Shown: piece by piece, positions 23,910 through 35,345 of the stretch
Layout: every line of letters starts with the position of its first letter
Numbering within the stretch: the stretch's first letter is position 1
Source: Carnegiea gigantea
Taxonomy: Eukaryota > Streptophyta > Magnoliopsida > Caryophyllales > Cactaceae
Assembly: GCA_029747015.1 (NCBI GenBank)
Contig: JAKOGI010000573.1
Span: 407,501 to 471,500 of the forward strand
Length of the DNA stretch: 64,000 nucleotides
Direction: 5' to 3'
Translations under genes and position numbers: made by a program
The notes under the pieces: generated by a model
Told to the model about the DNA's origin: nothing
Database searches by the model: none
What the model saw: the letters and a program-made list of their open reading frames with translations, nothing else

Positions 23910-24589
23910 ACAATGTTGTATCTTATATGCCCTTAATTAGTCCCGGACTTTTTACTTGTAAATAATTTATCTTTTATGATGTTTACTTATTTTTATTGAC
24001 TTTTGTAGGTAACAAAAGTACATGGGCAAGCAGCACACGTTCCCCAAAAATTCAAAGGATCCTGATGCCTAGGCACAATACACAACAGGTTAGATGCAAT
24101 TGCACTTCCTGTATATTTTCTTGCACCAACAGCCTGTGACATTACTGGCCATGTCATTTAATATGACCATGCTGGTTTCCAACAATTTTTTGGCCTTTTT
24201 TATTGGCGTGGGCAGCCGTGCCAGATGGCACGATTGTGCCACCCACGACTTTCCAAGATTATTTAAGCATGATTTGCTATTGTCTTTTTTGGAAGGGGAC
24301 TTTCGCTTCGGTATTGAGGACTTGCTTCTTAGGGTTCATGCTAGACTCTTAAAACCTCATTAGAGAATAAATTAAATTAGATTTATGTCTATGGCTTACA
24401 ATGTTGTTGATTCTAAGATTCAAGATTAAGTTTCTTTGCCTCCTCTCTCTTTAATTTCATGCATTTTAGTTTCTTTGCTAGTCTAATAGTTCTTTGTTTT
24501 GCTTGTATTTTGATGTTCAATTGTAGTCAAATTTGTGTTTTTTGGTTGTGATTAGCCCTCAAGATGGCTAGTTGATCTTATTTATGCCT

Positions 24590-25139
24590 TAGTATAATTG
24601 CTCTTGTTGTTCAGTAATCTACTCTTTAATAGATAACTCAAGTAGTGAGATTGTTAGTGCTATCTCATATTATGCAGGCATTACCTTTTCACCACGATGG
24701 TTGCATGTAAACTCAATTTTCTTATGAGTATAAGCTCTATTTAATTTATCAATGACAACTGAGTGATCATTTATTGTGAATATTATTTGGTTTGTGGTCT
24801 GTGTGTATGGGGAGGACAGCCTATAAAAATTATTTTCAATGATCATATCATGAGAGGGCTGATTAGTAGCCCATAAAATTGATATAATGTATTGGATTTC
24901 TCTTATTTCTATGGATAACCCTTCTATGACCTCCTTGTGGCTCATTACACTATTTTTAGTTGTCCTTACTTGTAAAGGATTCTTAACTTTCTTCCGCATG
25001 AATTCTAGAAATAAAGATCTTTTTCAAAATAAACAGAACAACTACTATCTATGTAGGCACATAATTCATATTTATTATATCCCTCTAAAAATACATTTAT
25101 TGGGATGTAGATGTCATTAGGATTTGTGTTGGTGACTCA
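24590..25139 (-). pseudogene. Aspartic protease region of viral pol, copy 1
   Basis: This is the N-terminal part of the protease-RT ORF. The active-site segment (about 25060-25030) is shifted, then 24999-24670 reads KNPLQVRTTKNSVMSHKEVI, ILWATNQPSHDMIIENNF and YTHKKIEFTCNHRGEKVMPA, collinear with copy 2. Homology with copy 2 continues to about 24590. RT and RNase H are absent from this copy. Confidence 0.75.
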
Positions 25140-25976
25140 GAGGGTATCTCCATAGTCATATTTTTAACTAATTTATTCTCATATATTGGCTCACTAACCA
25201 TTCTTACTTTGTTCCTAATGACTTTCCTATCTAGACTCATTTTTTGGTCTATATTATGTCTTGTAGATTTGGAACTCACTTTACTCATTTCACTGATCAT
25301 GTTAATTGTATCATCTTCTTTAAATTCTTCTTTAGTTGATGAAGACCATTTCTCCATTTTGGTCTTGTGCTCATGCTTCTTAATAACTACTGTTCAATGG
25401 TAATTTTGCCATGCTCATCAATTTTTACTACATTTTTCTTATTGATTTTTGTGGGATTGACAAAGCTCGATATCCATGACCTATCAATCTTTATCTTATG
25501 TGGATTGAATTTTATCCTTTGTATTTTTTACATAAGGCAGGACTTTCAAATTTCTCTGTCTCTATAATCGTTATCTTAGTCTTTGGATCTATAATATTAT
25601 TTAATTTGTATATTATTTTTCACAATACCCTTAGTGGTTATCCTTCTCCTTTCATGTCTATTCTAATTATTTTTATCTTAAGGGATTGAAAGCTTTTGAT
25701 AAATTCATCTTTTAGGCTCACACAATATCCAGGACGGCAATTAAATCCTACTGATTCATTACATAAATTGGTCTTAATTTCTGTGATAATTTGATTATTA
25801 AATTTGGTATACTTAATATCATTGATCAGAGCATAAAGATCATTTGCCATAATATTATAATGGAGTAATTTGTACTTGAACACTTCCAACATGGATATAC
25901 TTACACTTTTTATCTTTGTTATGCCTAAGAATGTTTTCCTAATTAATGAGATTAATTTCTCCCACATCATACTCAC
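25140..25976 (-). pseudogene. Movement protein, copy 1
   Basis: The movement protein moves virus between plant cells. The frame at 25976-25638 contains LISLIRKTFLGITKIKSVSI, DLYALINDIKYTKFNNQI and GFNCRPGYCVSLKDEF, which align with the movement protein of copy 2. After an interrupted stretch, the C-terminal part (25357 to about 25150) carries DTINMISEMSKVS and PIYENKLVKN. Here the frame runs straight into the protease start, whereas in copy 2 the two overlap as ATGA, so an indel has joined them in this copy. Confidence 0.75.
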
Positions 25977-26339
25977 AATCTTTAATCTCTATGTCTCTTT
26001 CCATCATTTCATATGAGCACTTACTCTTTAATTAGAAGATGAATTTTTTATAGATCATATCTTTCTGAATTATGGGAAGGACTTAGTCTCCTTTGACTTT
26101 TTCATTTTCATTGTCTAAAGAAGAACTTAGAGAAGCTTGTTATGACTGGTTTCATATCCTTTGACTAATTGAATTACTTTCCATCATATGCCTGGTTTCT
26201 TCGTAATCACATTCTTCATATTCGTCTTCCAGTACAATCTCAACAATTCCCTAATTGTTTTTCAGTGTTAAATCTAGTGTTTCTTCTTCGCTAAGCTCAA
26301 AATATTCTAGACTTCCCAAAGTTTCAATAAACTTATTAC

Positions 26340-27655
26340 TCTTCATATTTTATATTCGTTTGTATAATGAAATACTTCTCTACATACTCAACACTTACAG
26401 TTGTTTTTCCCTGCATGACAGTAAGCGGCTTTCCTAAAAAATCTTTCGTTTTTTAAGGCTTAGCTTGTTATAATATTTTCTTTTATATTTCTCTCCTCCT
26501 TGCTTGTTAAAATTCTTTTTCTTATGAACTTTTTTTTTCCTTCTCCTTTCAGGTTCTTTTTCTATTGATGAGAATTATCCCAACAAGTCAGAAATCATTT
26601 CTTGATTTTCGTTTATTTCTAAAGATCGAGACATTGATCATTGACCCATTTTCTCAAATAAGAGATTCCGAAACTAAGGGTATCAATGGCATCGGCTTTT
26701 TCAAGTCATGCAATGTACTTTCATTGATTATAGAATTGATTGGATATGGTAAATTTACTATAAAACATATCAAGATTGATGTCATTGTACCCAATTTATA
26801 ATAACATTGACTGAATTCAGCAATATAATTCTCCAAATATATCATATCCCATAATTTTATATTGTTAATCTTTCTTTTGCATTCTCTTGCTTTTTCTTCG
26901 AAATCAAGTTTGGCTCTGATGAATTCAGTTTCGATTTTCTTACATAAGTTTTTAAATATTACAGCTAGTATTTTCATCATTTTTAATGCATTTTGTCATC
27001 CTGATTTAATAAATCATATCAATCAGCTACAGTGTCAAAAAAGTTATGCTAGATTAAGAAATTTCCAGGAGTCCACGTAGTATTTAAGTTTAGAAAACTA
27101 TTTATACCTCTTTTTCAATGCTCAAATATTTCATCTCTCTTACGAGCTCCATCGATGTTTAAAATATATCCCATCTGACTAATTCGAGTCAAGCTAATTT
27201 CTTCATATGATGTGATTTTTCTTAGAATAAACTCAAAAAAAAAGTTAATTGTACGTCCTGTTGGAATGTATCTTGGTTTCATAAAATGGATATTTCTTTT
27301 AGAATGTTCACCAAATTCTTTAGGTTTAGGAATAACATTGTTAACTAGATTTTATCTATATTGAGTTCTTCTCCTCTCTCATTGATTTCATCATCGAATA
27401 TCATTTTATCATATGTTTTATCCATTTTTTTCTAACTTCTTATAAAGGTACAACATTAAGATCCCCTAGTTTAATTAGGTTCATCCACTGACATATTTTT
27501 TCTCCTAATTGGGCATTATTTGTCTCATTACTATCATCAGATAATATCTTTTATTTGTCCACGATTGCACCCATGATTTTGTTTAATTCTTCCGAATTTT
27601 ATTTTTCATCAAGCACATTATGTAGTTCTTCGAGATTAAACTACTTATACTTCAT
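26340..27655 (-). pseudogene. Coat protein / zinc-knuckle region, copy 1
   Basis: The capsid protein of the virus. A start at 27655 matches copy 2 (42487). The best-preserved part is at 26980-26660 (FKNLCKKIETEFI, INNIKLWDM, ENYIAEFSQCYYKLG), a core shared with copy 2. The basic stretch and CCHC zinc knuckle follow at about 26440-26350, with a TGA stop at 26390-26388 inside the knuckle. Numerous stops interrupt the N-terminal part. Confidence 0.8.
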
Positions 27656-27789
27656 CCTCTTCTTCTTTTTCTACCTTTTCAGATCATTTTTCAATTGATT
27701 TTTCTCCTACTTCTTGTTGCATTTTTAATCATGCAACAGAAATGGTTTTTTATTTTTTTGGATTTTGGAAATAATATTGATGCTGATGC

Positions 27790-28042
27790 TGAAATGGAGA
27801 GTACTAATACTTAGATTAGATTTTCCACTATGTCTAACTTCATTGATTAAAGAAAAATGAATTACAAACAATGGCTTCTTTGTGTCCTTAATTTCAGTCT
27901 TAATTTTTGCTAAATCTACTTTTAATTCTAAAACTATATCAGTAATATAGTTTAGTTAAAGTGCTACTAAAGGGGTTCCTTCTTGTGAGTGCATAATATG
28001 ATAATAATTTGGAGTAAAACAAGAAGATGACGATTCAAGCAT
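27790..28042 (-). pseudogene. Small 5' viral ORF, copy 1
   Basis: A frame begins with ATG at 28042-28040, about 70 bp after the primer site (residues MLESSSSC...), and continues with interruptions for roughly 80 codons. Copy 2 has a matching frame starting at 42108. The middle is rich in Lys, Leu and Ile with a heptad-like pattern, so a short coiled coil is possible. Function unknown; small ORFs before the coat protein are found in several caulimovirids. Confidence 0.5.
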
Positions 28043-28109
28043 TAAATAGAATTAATTAGTTTAATTAACTACTAATTAATCTTAAGTATCCTAATTATTT
28101 TTTGTCACG

Positions 28110-28123
28110 TAACTTTGATACCA
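28110..28123 (-). other. tRNA-Met primer binding site, copy 1
   Basis: On the minus strand TGGTATCAAAGTTA corresponds to the pararetroviral first-strand primer site (consensus TGGTATCAGAGC, complementary to initiator tRNA-Met). The leader on both sides matches the same position in copy 2. Confidence 0.85.
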
Positions 28124-28922
28124 GATTAAACAATGTTTCGAATAATGCTTATGAGAAGATTATCAAATACGCAAAATTAAAATTTTTGAAAATAAGTTTT
28201 TAAGGATTGAGGTAAGTTTTGAAAATTATATAAAAAGTTCAATAGTGATTTTCCCCCTAGAAATTAATTGCACAATATTTCAATGGTTAAGAAAATTCAA
28301 TTTCATAGTTGTGGGCTCAGAAAATTCATGCACTATAGTTCGATGGTTCAAAAAATAAATAATTTTTAGTTTACCTTGTTTATGCTTGAATTTAGAGGCT
28401 GTTGTTATACCTAGTACTACATGATCGATGAAATGTTAGAAACAACTTTCATCTATCTTTTGTGAAGTAGACCTATATTGAAAGCTAATGTCAATTTCAT
28501 TGAGTGGGTAGATAGAATGGCTACGATTTGGCGTACAAATTGTTTGAACCCTATTTAGGTCCAGGGTTGCTATTCTTGTAATGTAATTGAATTAACCCCA
28601 AGAAACAACTAGACTAGCCTTTGACCCTCGAAAGAGGGCTTGTGTGAGTTTTGATGGTACAACCAACTATCATCGAATGCAAGCATAGCTTGGAAAGGTT
28701 AGGGTTTAAGTTGATTGGTTAGTTTATCTTAGGTTTAATGACAACTCGAGTGCTTTTTGTTTGTTTAAGTAGTGTAGTTATGCTTCTATCATCCTTTGTT
28801 CTACCTAGCTTGAAAAGCTTTTGTTAGCTGTGCTACTTGAAAACAAATTCTATGTGAAATATGACATGTACTTGCTGGTTATTGGTTACATTCATCTGTA
28901 CGCTTGTGGTTTTGACGTAACA

Positions 28923-29420
28923 GTAAAACTCTCTATATTATTCAATTGTTCACCATATATAACACTAACACTCACTGATATATGTACCATATTTGATACT
29001 GACAACTGTGATGTAACTTTAACAACAGCAAAAAACAAAACCCAAATTACTAAAAACATGAATTATACTTATTGATATTGATAAATAATATGGTGAATTT
29101 ATTGAGACATTTGGTAAATAATAGTAGTTTAGTAGTGCATTTGGTGAACATGAGTTTTAATCTATAAGCATACAATTATAAGAGTATGAGTGTATAATGA
29201 CATATGTACCATATTTGACTTTAATGATATTAGTATATTTCTAAGAAATCCGAAAATGAGGACCAGATTAACGTACAAGAAAAAAGAACATCACATATTG
29301 ATACTGATAAAAACGTGGTGAATGCTCGTAGTGTATTTGCCAATCATTCTGATATATTTGGTGAGTTATAGTGGCATATTTGGTCATCAATAAAACACAC
29401 AAGTGATGACGTGAGCGAGC
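28923..29420. repeat. Degenerate direct-repeat region
   Basis: ATATATGTACCATATTTGA at about 28978 and ACATATGTACCATATTTGAC at about 29199 are diverged copies of one word. TTGATATTGATAAATAATATGG and TTGATACTGATAAAAACGTGG type segments flank them (29072, 29296). No gene was found. It may be a decayed tandem duplication of about 220 bp. Confidence 0.45.
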
Positions 29421-29860
29421 GCAGTTATTGCTGTCGGGAGTGTACAAGAATATTGTATGAATCAGTATTAGTTAAGAAATGCTCCATTGAAAAGTCTAAA
29501 ATACATTGTATCCATAAAAATTCACGCTCTTTCCATGATAAATGTATAAATTACCAAGTCCCCATCCTCTACCCCATTTATTTGGTTATGCAAACCCCTC
29601 TCTTCAGGGGGGGAACATACATGGTTGAACATCATTCAGGAAAATCTGCAACTTCATAATCTCAATGTCTATGTCGTCAAAAGAATCAAATACATTCATC
29701 AAAATAAGGTCTTAAATGGTGCATTACGTGTGAAATAACAAGCAACCAGTCAAAAAAAGGACAAAATTTATGGTGATAAAACCAAATAAATGAAATCTCA
29801 ACCAATGCCGGGAGAATCGATCATAAACTAAGCACATAAAAGTTAAACAAATTTCAAAAT
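29421..29860. other. Intergenic DNA, nothing recognised
   Basis: Short frames exist but none resembles a known protein, and codon use is not coding-like. Confidence 0.45.
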
Positions 29861-29894
29861 TGAAGTGAAAACAAAAGGAACAAGAAGAAGGCGA

Positions 29895-30065
29895 GAATCA
29901 GTAGCATACCTTGAACAGGAATATTCCTGTGAATTGCACAACAGAGAAGCAAAGAGATGGGGAGAGATGAGAGGGAGTTATGAAATTTAGGGTTTAGGAT
30001 GAGTGGGGAAAAGGAAACGAGCAGAGAAAGGGGGGGGGGGCAGAGAGAACACACAGATTACGAGA
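29895..30065 (-). promoter_or_regulatory. Plant gene 5' leader-like fragment
   Basis: On the minus strand a CT-rich leader (CCCCCCCCCCTTTCTCTGCT) leads through a telo-box-like AAACCCTAAA and further CT tracts to a donor-like CAAG/GTATGC at about 29910. This is the layout of a plant housekeeping 5' UTR exon. No downstream coding exon was found, so it is probably a captured or orphaned fragment. Confidence 0.35.
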
Positions 30066-30479
30066 AACAGCAGACTGGCAAACCACTTTCCTTTTCTCTA
30101 ACCAAGTGAAAGTTCCACGTACATCTATCCTATAGGCCAACTGTGACGGTTGACTCGGCCCAACAAAGCTTACATGAAATCAGAAACTGGATAGAAAGAA
30201 TCAAATCTATTCCCAACCCAACACCAGAAACAGTAAATCTGAAGTGAATCCTAATAAGCAATAAACTCGAAGTGGACACAAAACCGAAGATCTAAATTGA
30301 ATTGATTGCATCCAAACATTCTCTTTTTTCCTAAACTTAATGTCCTTCGGAGGACATGCTTATTAGACCAAAACCATATTGAGCCAAGGTTAACTGGGGC
30401 CCAACCCGAAATCGCATTCAATTGACCTAAACAACTATCAGACTCGAAGTTGATCCTACTGGTGGGATTTTTGATGGAT

Positions 30480-30835
30480 ATTATATCCGTCAAAAAATTG
30501 CTGGGTCCATTTCGACCAACCCCTTAGAAATACTGACTGAAAAATTTTGACCGACTGACATTCCGTCAAAATTTGCACTGATAGATTATACTGAAGAACT
30601 GACAATCCTTATACTGGCGGAAAGTTTAACATGACAATCCGTCAGAAGACTTTCTGACGGGAATTTTGACAGAAAAATTTGCCCATCAGACCTTTGAGGA
30701 TATCAAGTTTGTGTTGGAGCCAGATTTTTTGACAAGGATTACTGACGGACTCCGTCACAAATTGTGACGTACGGACTCAGTATTTTCCATCACAAATTGT
30801 GACAGAGTTTGTCAGAAAATCCATAAAAAATTATC
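30480..30835. repeat. TGACGGA/TCCGTCA-rich block A
   Basis: Many copies of the word TCCGTCA and its complement lie here in both orientations, for example ACTCCGTCACAAATTGTGACG at about 30748. Such dense, inverted short words are typical of the subterminal regions of CACTA and Mutator-like DNA transposons. No terminal motif was found, so the element type and limits are open. Confidence 0.5.
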
Positions 30836-32929
30836 TTAAATTTTAAAAATTTTGGCTCTTCTAAATTATGCAATGTGGAACAAGTGAACAAATTGATAAT
30901 AAAATTAGTGATGTAATTTTGTTCATAATTTAATAATGCTGTTAGTTATTAAAAATACAATAGGAATTGACCAATAGTATTGTTCTAACATGTAGCAAGT
31001 AGTTCATGCACAAATTGAAGTCACATCACAAAATTAAGTCGAAACTAACATCGTAGGATACTAACAATGGACCAAAGTCAAATATGGCATAACCTATTCA
31101 TGGGAGCCATCACCCAAGTTGGTTGTTTCTTCTCATCAACATCATCTTCATCGTCTCTCTCTTCTTCTGAAAGGTCGTGTCTGGAGGTGCCGTTGAGGAC
31201 CCTACTCGCTGACGTACTCATGAAAAAACTCCAGATCTTGGGTACTCAATGTTCCCTGTTTTAAACAGAATCTAAGAAAATTCATATATAAACAGTCTTT
31301 TTTCTACAAGTATTGCTACTAATAGAGATACCGATCCATATTGGTCCACGAACTTTGAAATTATTTACACAACATGAGCAACTTTTCAAGGAAGGGAGGA
31401 AATAGAAGTGCTTGCAACAATGTCATGACCCCTATTTTTCAAATTTATCGATTGTATTTTTTAGAAAAATTAATTAGTCTATGCCAGCAAATTGACCTAC
31501 CCAAATATCTTAGATATTAGACATTAGAGTGTGTGCTTTCAAGATATAACATGCCAAAGTCAAGTGGTCTTTTCATCTTCCTTTTGGCCAAATAAGAGTT
31601 CCAAAACTCCGTTCATGAGACGTTGGCCAGCTGTAAAGACGACAAACAAAGACGATTCACATTGATGAAGTTAAACAGCCATATACAGCTACTACAGTAG
31701 TAATGCACATTAATCACAAATATTCAATATAAGGCATGTTAAGGAAAGACCTTCACCAGTTTCTACTTAATGCTCCCAAGTAAAGCACATCTAGAATACA
31801 AAATAAAGCAATTGCCGCCTAAAGGATGAAGCATGTAATTACTGAAGAGACACAACTTAAAAGCTTAGACAGTAACCACCCCCCCCCCCAAAAAAAAAAA
31901 AATAACTACGAAAAAGGAGCTCATTAATGCGCAGTTACAGCTGAGATGGTGGATTCATTATAGTCCCTAAGAGCATGTAGAGAACAAAAAGGAATATTCA
32001 GCACAAACACAAACCCAACGCAAACTACCTCTATCTCTGCGGAAGAGCTTAACTAAAGAAATCTTACAAAAACATAGCAGTGTATTATGCTTACTACTTT
32101 CCTCAAATGTTTTCCTAACACTTCCCAGAAGTTATCTCCCTTAAGATCTGATGGAACTGGAGGCCCTGAAATTAAAATATACACGTCATAATAGCTAAAA
32201 ATAGAGATTGTCTTTTTCAATGGGTAACACTTCAAGCAATTTGCATATTCCAATGACTGTGAAATATACCTTAAACAAAGTTGATCTTAAGCGCATAACT
32301 CTCCAACAGGTATGTCAGAGTGTGTAAATGCAGAATTCCTCCATAAAATATCACACTAATAATTAAACGGAGAACATCTTTTGAATTGCATGAAGACGAG
32401 ATATAATTAAGTGTAATGTTGCATCTCCACACCTGACAGGCACCATGCTAAAACTTGAAACGTTTAAATATACCAAAAGATGTTCAATTTTACTTTACAA
32501 ATTGATTCAGCTTCCTTACAAACAATAAAGAGTCAGTCGGTAAAATACGTACAGAAGACATGAATATCTATGCAAAACTAGTCGCTTGAAGTCTTTAGTT
32601 TGCTACGAATGTTTGCTAGACGGGTTTTGATTTCTTGAGTTATGCATCACTGAGAATGTACTATGTAAAATACCCATTGTGGGGTACTAATTTTGTAAGA
32701 ACTTTCGAGGAATTCCTTTACGAGCATTATGAATAATCATATAAAATTCAAACAAGAATAAAGGTGCCGGCATAATTACATCACTGCTCATCAAACTTGC
32801 TTTGGTGATTTGCTAAGCGTCTTTCAAACTTGGCGGGGGGGGGGGGCCCTGCATTGAAGATAGCCTATCATCACTATACGAAATAATTTCATCATTGCTC
32901 ATATACACGAAACATAGTCAAATTATGCC
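30836..32929. other. Between TGACGG blocks A and B; possible relic exon
   Basis: Mostly AT-rich, non-coding. One minus-strand stretch, 32165-32095, has a clean acceptor (TTAATTTCAG) and donor (GTAAGC) around PPVPSDLKGDNFWEVLGKHL. I do not recognise the protein. It may be a captured host exon within a DNA transposon. C and A homopolymers lie at about 31880-31902 and a G run at 32834-32845. Confidence 0.35.
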
Positions 32930-33335
32930 AAATTGTTCGACAGAAATTTGAGCCGATTTTGATGGAAAGTGATGCTTGTAATGGATATTTTAACAGATTT
33001 TATGACCATCCAAAAAATGCTGGTCAAAATAGATATTTTGACTGACTTGTCGCTATTACTGACACACTGATTTGACAGATTGGCAATCGGACAAAATTAT
33101 AGGTACGGAAAATTTAATGGAATGACAGTCCTTCGGTAAACAATTTGATGAATATTTTGACACAAACTATTATCCGTCACAATGTGGATGATTTCTTGGT
33201 TTGTGAAGGTGCAAGAAATTTTGACGGGGGAAGTGACGTACTTGGTCACAATTTATGGCGGGCACTATCTTTTTCGTCAAAATTGGGATGGAGTCCATCA
33301 AAAATATTGTCACATAATTGTCTTAAATTTCGAAA
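32930..33335. repeat. TGACGGA/TCCGTCA-rich block B
   Basis: The same word family as block A: ATTATCCGTCACAATGTGG, TTTTGACGGGGGAAGTGACG and TTTTTCGTCAAAATTGGG. The order of words partly parallels block A, suggesting a second end of one element or a related copy. Confidence 0.5.
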
Positions 33336-34080
33336 AAAAAAATCATTTTAAGAATATGTTGGGTGACATAATTTGGTCAAGAAAAAAATAAAGTTTTGAA
33401 ATTTCAAATTTGAAATTAAACATTTTGAATTTATAAGTTTGAATTCCATGCAATTCTATATGCATATGAAACTTTAAATTTTTAACTCCAAAAATTAGTG
33501 CGCATAATTCACGAAAATTACATGAGTCTTTTTAAAAAATTGCATTACCACAAAACTCCCCTTTTTCCCCTCATATTTGATAGAGTGCTTCCTTGGGCTG
33601 GTGGGCATGGCATAGTCTCTGAAATTTTATGTTTCTCTCCTTTGCTCTTGTGGAATCTTCATCAACAAAGCCCTTATTGGTTCTTGAAGGATCATAATCA
33701 CACCCACCTTCGTGTTCATCAACAGCAGTCAAAGTTTTCAAAGAACAGCTTATCTGTTCTTCTTGAACATTCATCAACTTTTTTTATATGCTGTTTGTTA
33801 CAATCGTCCTTGTTGCTGATATTTCTTCTACTACTGGACCTGTTTTTACTGTTTTTGTTTTTGTTCTTCTTCTTCTTGATATGGTTGTGGTTTTCTCCCG
33901 CTTTCTTTTGCTTATTGGTGCCATGGGTGGACTCTAAATTTCTGGGCAACTAAGAAACAGACAACAAATATATATCGTGGGAAAAACAAACCACTTTCTT
34001 TTTTAAAAAAATGAAAACACAACTTTTTCCTACAAGATGAGCTTGAAAATAAATTAAAAAGCAAAAAAAAGCAAGCAAAC
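33336..34080. other. AT-rich DNA, nothing recognised
   Basis: An open frame at 33498-33953 is Leu/Phe-rich because of T-rich DNA and resembles no family. I do not call it a gene. Confidence 0.5.
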
Positions 34081-34117
34081 AGAACTAGCTCTTTAGGGAC
34101 ATGTGTGTATAACTCTC

Positions 34118-34191
34118 TCTCTATATATACATATACATATACATCACATATACATACATAATATATATATATATATACAACATATACATAC

Positions 34192-34268
<77 letters not shown>

Positions 34269-34277
34269 CTAATATTA

Positions 34278-34326
<49 letters not shown>
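34118..34326. repeat. (AT)n microsatellite cluster
   Basis: Long alternating AT runs, with short ATACATATAC interruptions, from about 34118 to 34326. A further run follows at 34440-34462 ending in (AC)n. Confidence 0.95.
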
Positions 34327-34343
34327 TATAGATATATTATACA

Positions 34344-34440
34344 CACCTTTTTTCAAACTCAAAATTTTATGTTCTTCTCTTCTCTATATTGCTTTTGGTC
34401 CTTGGAGATTTTCTTATGCGGAATTCAACATGTCAAATGA

Positions 34441-34474
<34 letters not shown>

Positions 34475-34568
34475 CTTTTTTCAAACTTAAAATTTTATGT
34501 TCTTCTTCCTCTCTAAATTGGCTTTGGTCTCTTGGAAATTTTTCTGATGCGGAATCAACATCAAATGA
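34344..34568. repeat. Two-copy 128-bp tandem duplication next to the (AT)n tract
   Basis: Units start at 34344 and 34472 with CACCTTTTTTCAAAC and contain AAAATTTTATGTTCTTCT, GGCTTTGGTC-type and GATGCGGAATCAACAT-type words in the same order. The first ends in an AT run, so slippage or unequal exchange within the microsatellite is the likely origin. Confidence 0.8.
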
Positions 34569-34924
34569 AGGTGCACATATATTCCATTAAAGAATGTTTT
34601 TGTGATCAAAAATTTTCCAAGGAATCCAAACTAACCCTAGAAGAACAGAATAAGAGAGAGAAAGAGGAAAGACAGAATGAGAAGAAAGAGGATAAGAGAG
34701 AGAAACTGAGGGTTTTAGAATTGTGTTTATCTTTGTCGCCACTGATTTTGTATATACAATCCATCCCTTATATATTATCAAGATTAGGGTTTTTTTTCTT
34801 GAGAATGCCTTATTATAAAGATATAGTTTTTGAATTTAGCACATGGAAATGGAAGGTGAATGTAGTGAAAATATTCATTTTTTATTTTTTGAAATTTGAA
34901 TTAAAAGTATGAAATTATCATAAT

Positions 34925-35345
34925 TTGGTTGATGGTCGCGTCATAATTTTCCTATTAGAAATGAGAATCTGCAAGAGAATTGTGATGGGTCCGTCACAAT
35001 TCGATCACAAATTGCATAGTGATTCGTGCTCTTGAAGGATATTCGGTCAAAAAATTGTCCATGCCCTGCCAAAAATTACATCTGGATCCGCATAATTGAC
35101 ACAACGTCAAAATCCTTATATTTCCATCAAAATTTTTATCAAAACTTGTGGCAGATCAATTTTTCGTCAAAATAGTCCGTCAAATTGCATAGCAATTCGT
35201 GCTTTTGAGGATATTCGGTCAAAAAATTGTCCATGTCATTGCAAAAATTACATCGAGATCCACATAAATGACATACCTTCAAAATTTTTGTCAAACTTTC
35301 GAACGGATTAACTTTCTGTCAAAATTCGACTGTAGTTTTATAGTA
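34925..35345. repeat. TGACGG-rich block C with a 173-bp tandem repeat
   Basis: It begins with GGTCGCGTCATAATTTTCC and GGGTCCGTCACAATTCG. From 35011 a unit of 173 bp (ATTGCATAGTGATTCGTGCT...) is repeated from 35184 (ATTGCATAGCAATTCGTGCT...) to about 35340, with scattered differences. Each unit includes GATATTCGGTCAAAAAATTG, related to the words of block A. It is probably the other subterminal region of a large DNA transposon. Confidence 0.6.

Larger units (their letters stand above)
24590..28290 (-). mobile_element. Endogenous pararetrovirus (Caulimoviridae), copy 1
   Basis: On the minus strand are, in order: leader and tRNA-Met primer site (28123-28110), a small ORF (from 28042), coat protein with zinc knuckle, movement protein, and the start of the protease ORF. 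Sequence ends at about 24590, just beyond the protease. All parts match copy 2 (41925-60290) in order and sequence. The order coat protein, knuckle, movement protein, then a separate protease-RT ORF resembles cavemo-/solendoviruses more than badna- or florendoviruses; this genus-level placement is inference. Stops and frameshifts in every gene show an old genomic fossil with no coding capacity. It lies inside a gypsy-type LTR. Confidence 0.85.
23910..28922 (+). mobile_element. Gypsy-type LTR (solo or truncated), split by a pararetrovirus
   Basis: The left part (about 23910-24590) has TTAATTAGTCCCGGACTTTT, a GC-rich patch CCGTGCCAGATGGCACGATTGTGCCA at about 24214-24240 (broken palindrome), and GTGATTAGCCCTCAAGATGG. 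The right part (about 28376-28922) has CATGATCGATGAAATG, TAGCCTTTGACCCTCGAAAG and the end ACGTAACA. Both follow the order of the 1.3-kb LTR at 13949 closely enough to be one related LTR interrupted by the viral insert. No primer site follows the end. The start is uncertain by about 50 bp. Confidence 0.6.

Noticed and set aside
33498..33953. 151-codon open frame, Leu/Phe-rich with apparent membrane segments
   Set aside because: T-rich low-complexity DNA gives such frames by chance; no family resemblance, no splice or leader context.
35011..35340. CRISPR-like or satellite array
   Set aside because: Only two units of 173 bp with no spacers; a tandem duplication in a plant transposon-like block.
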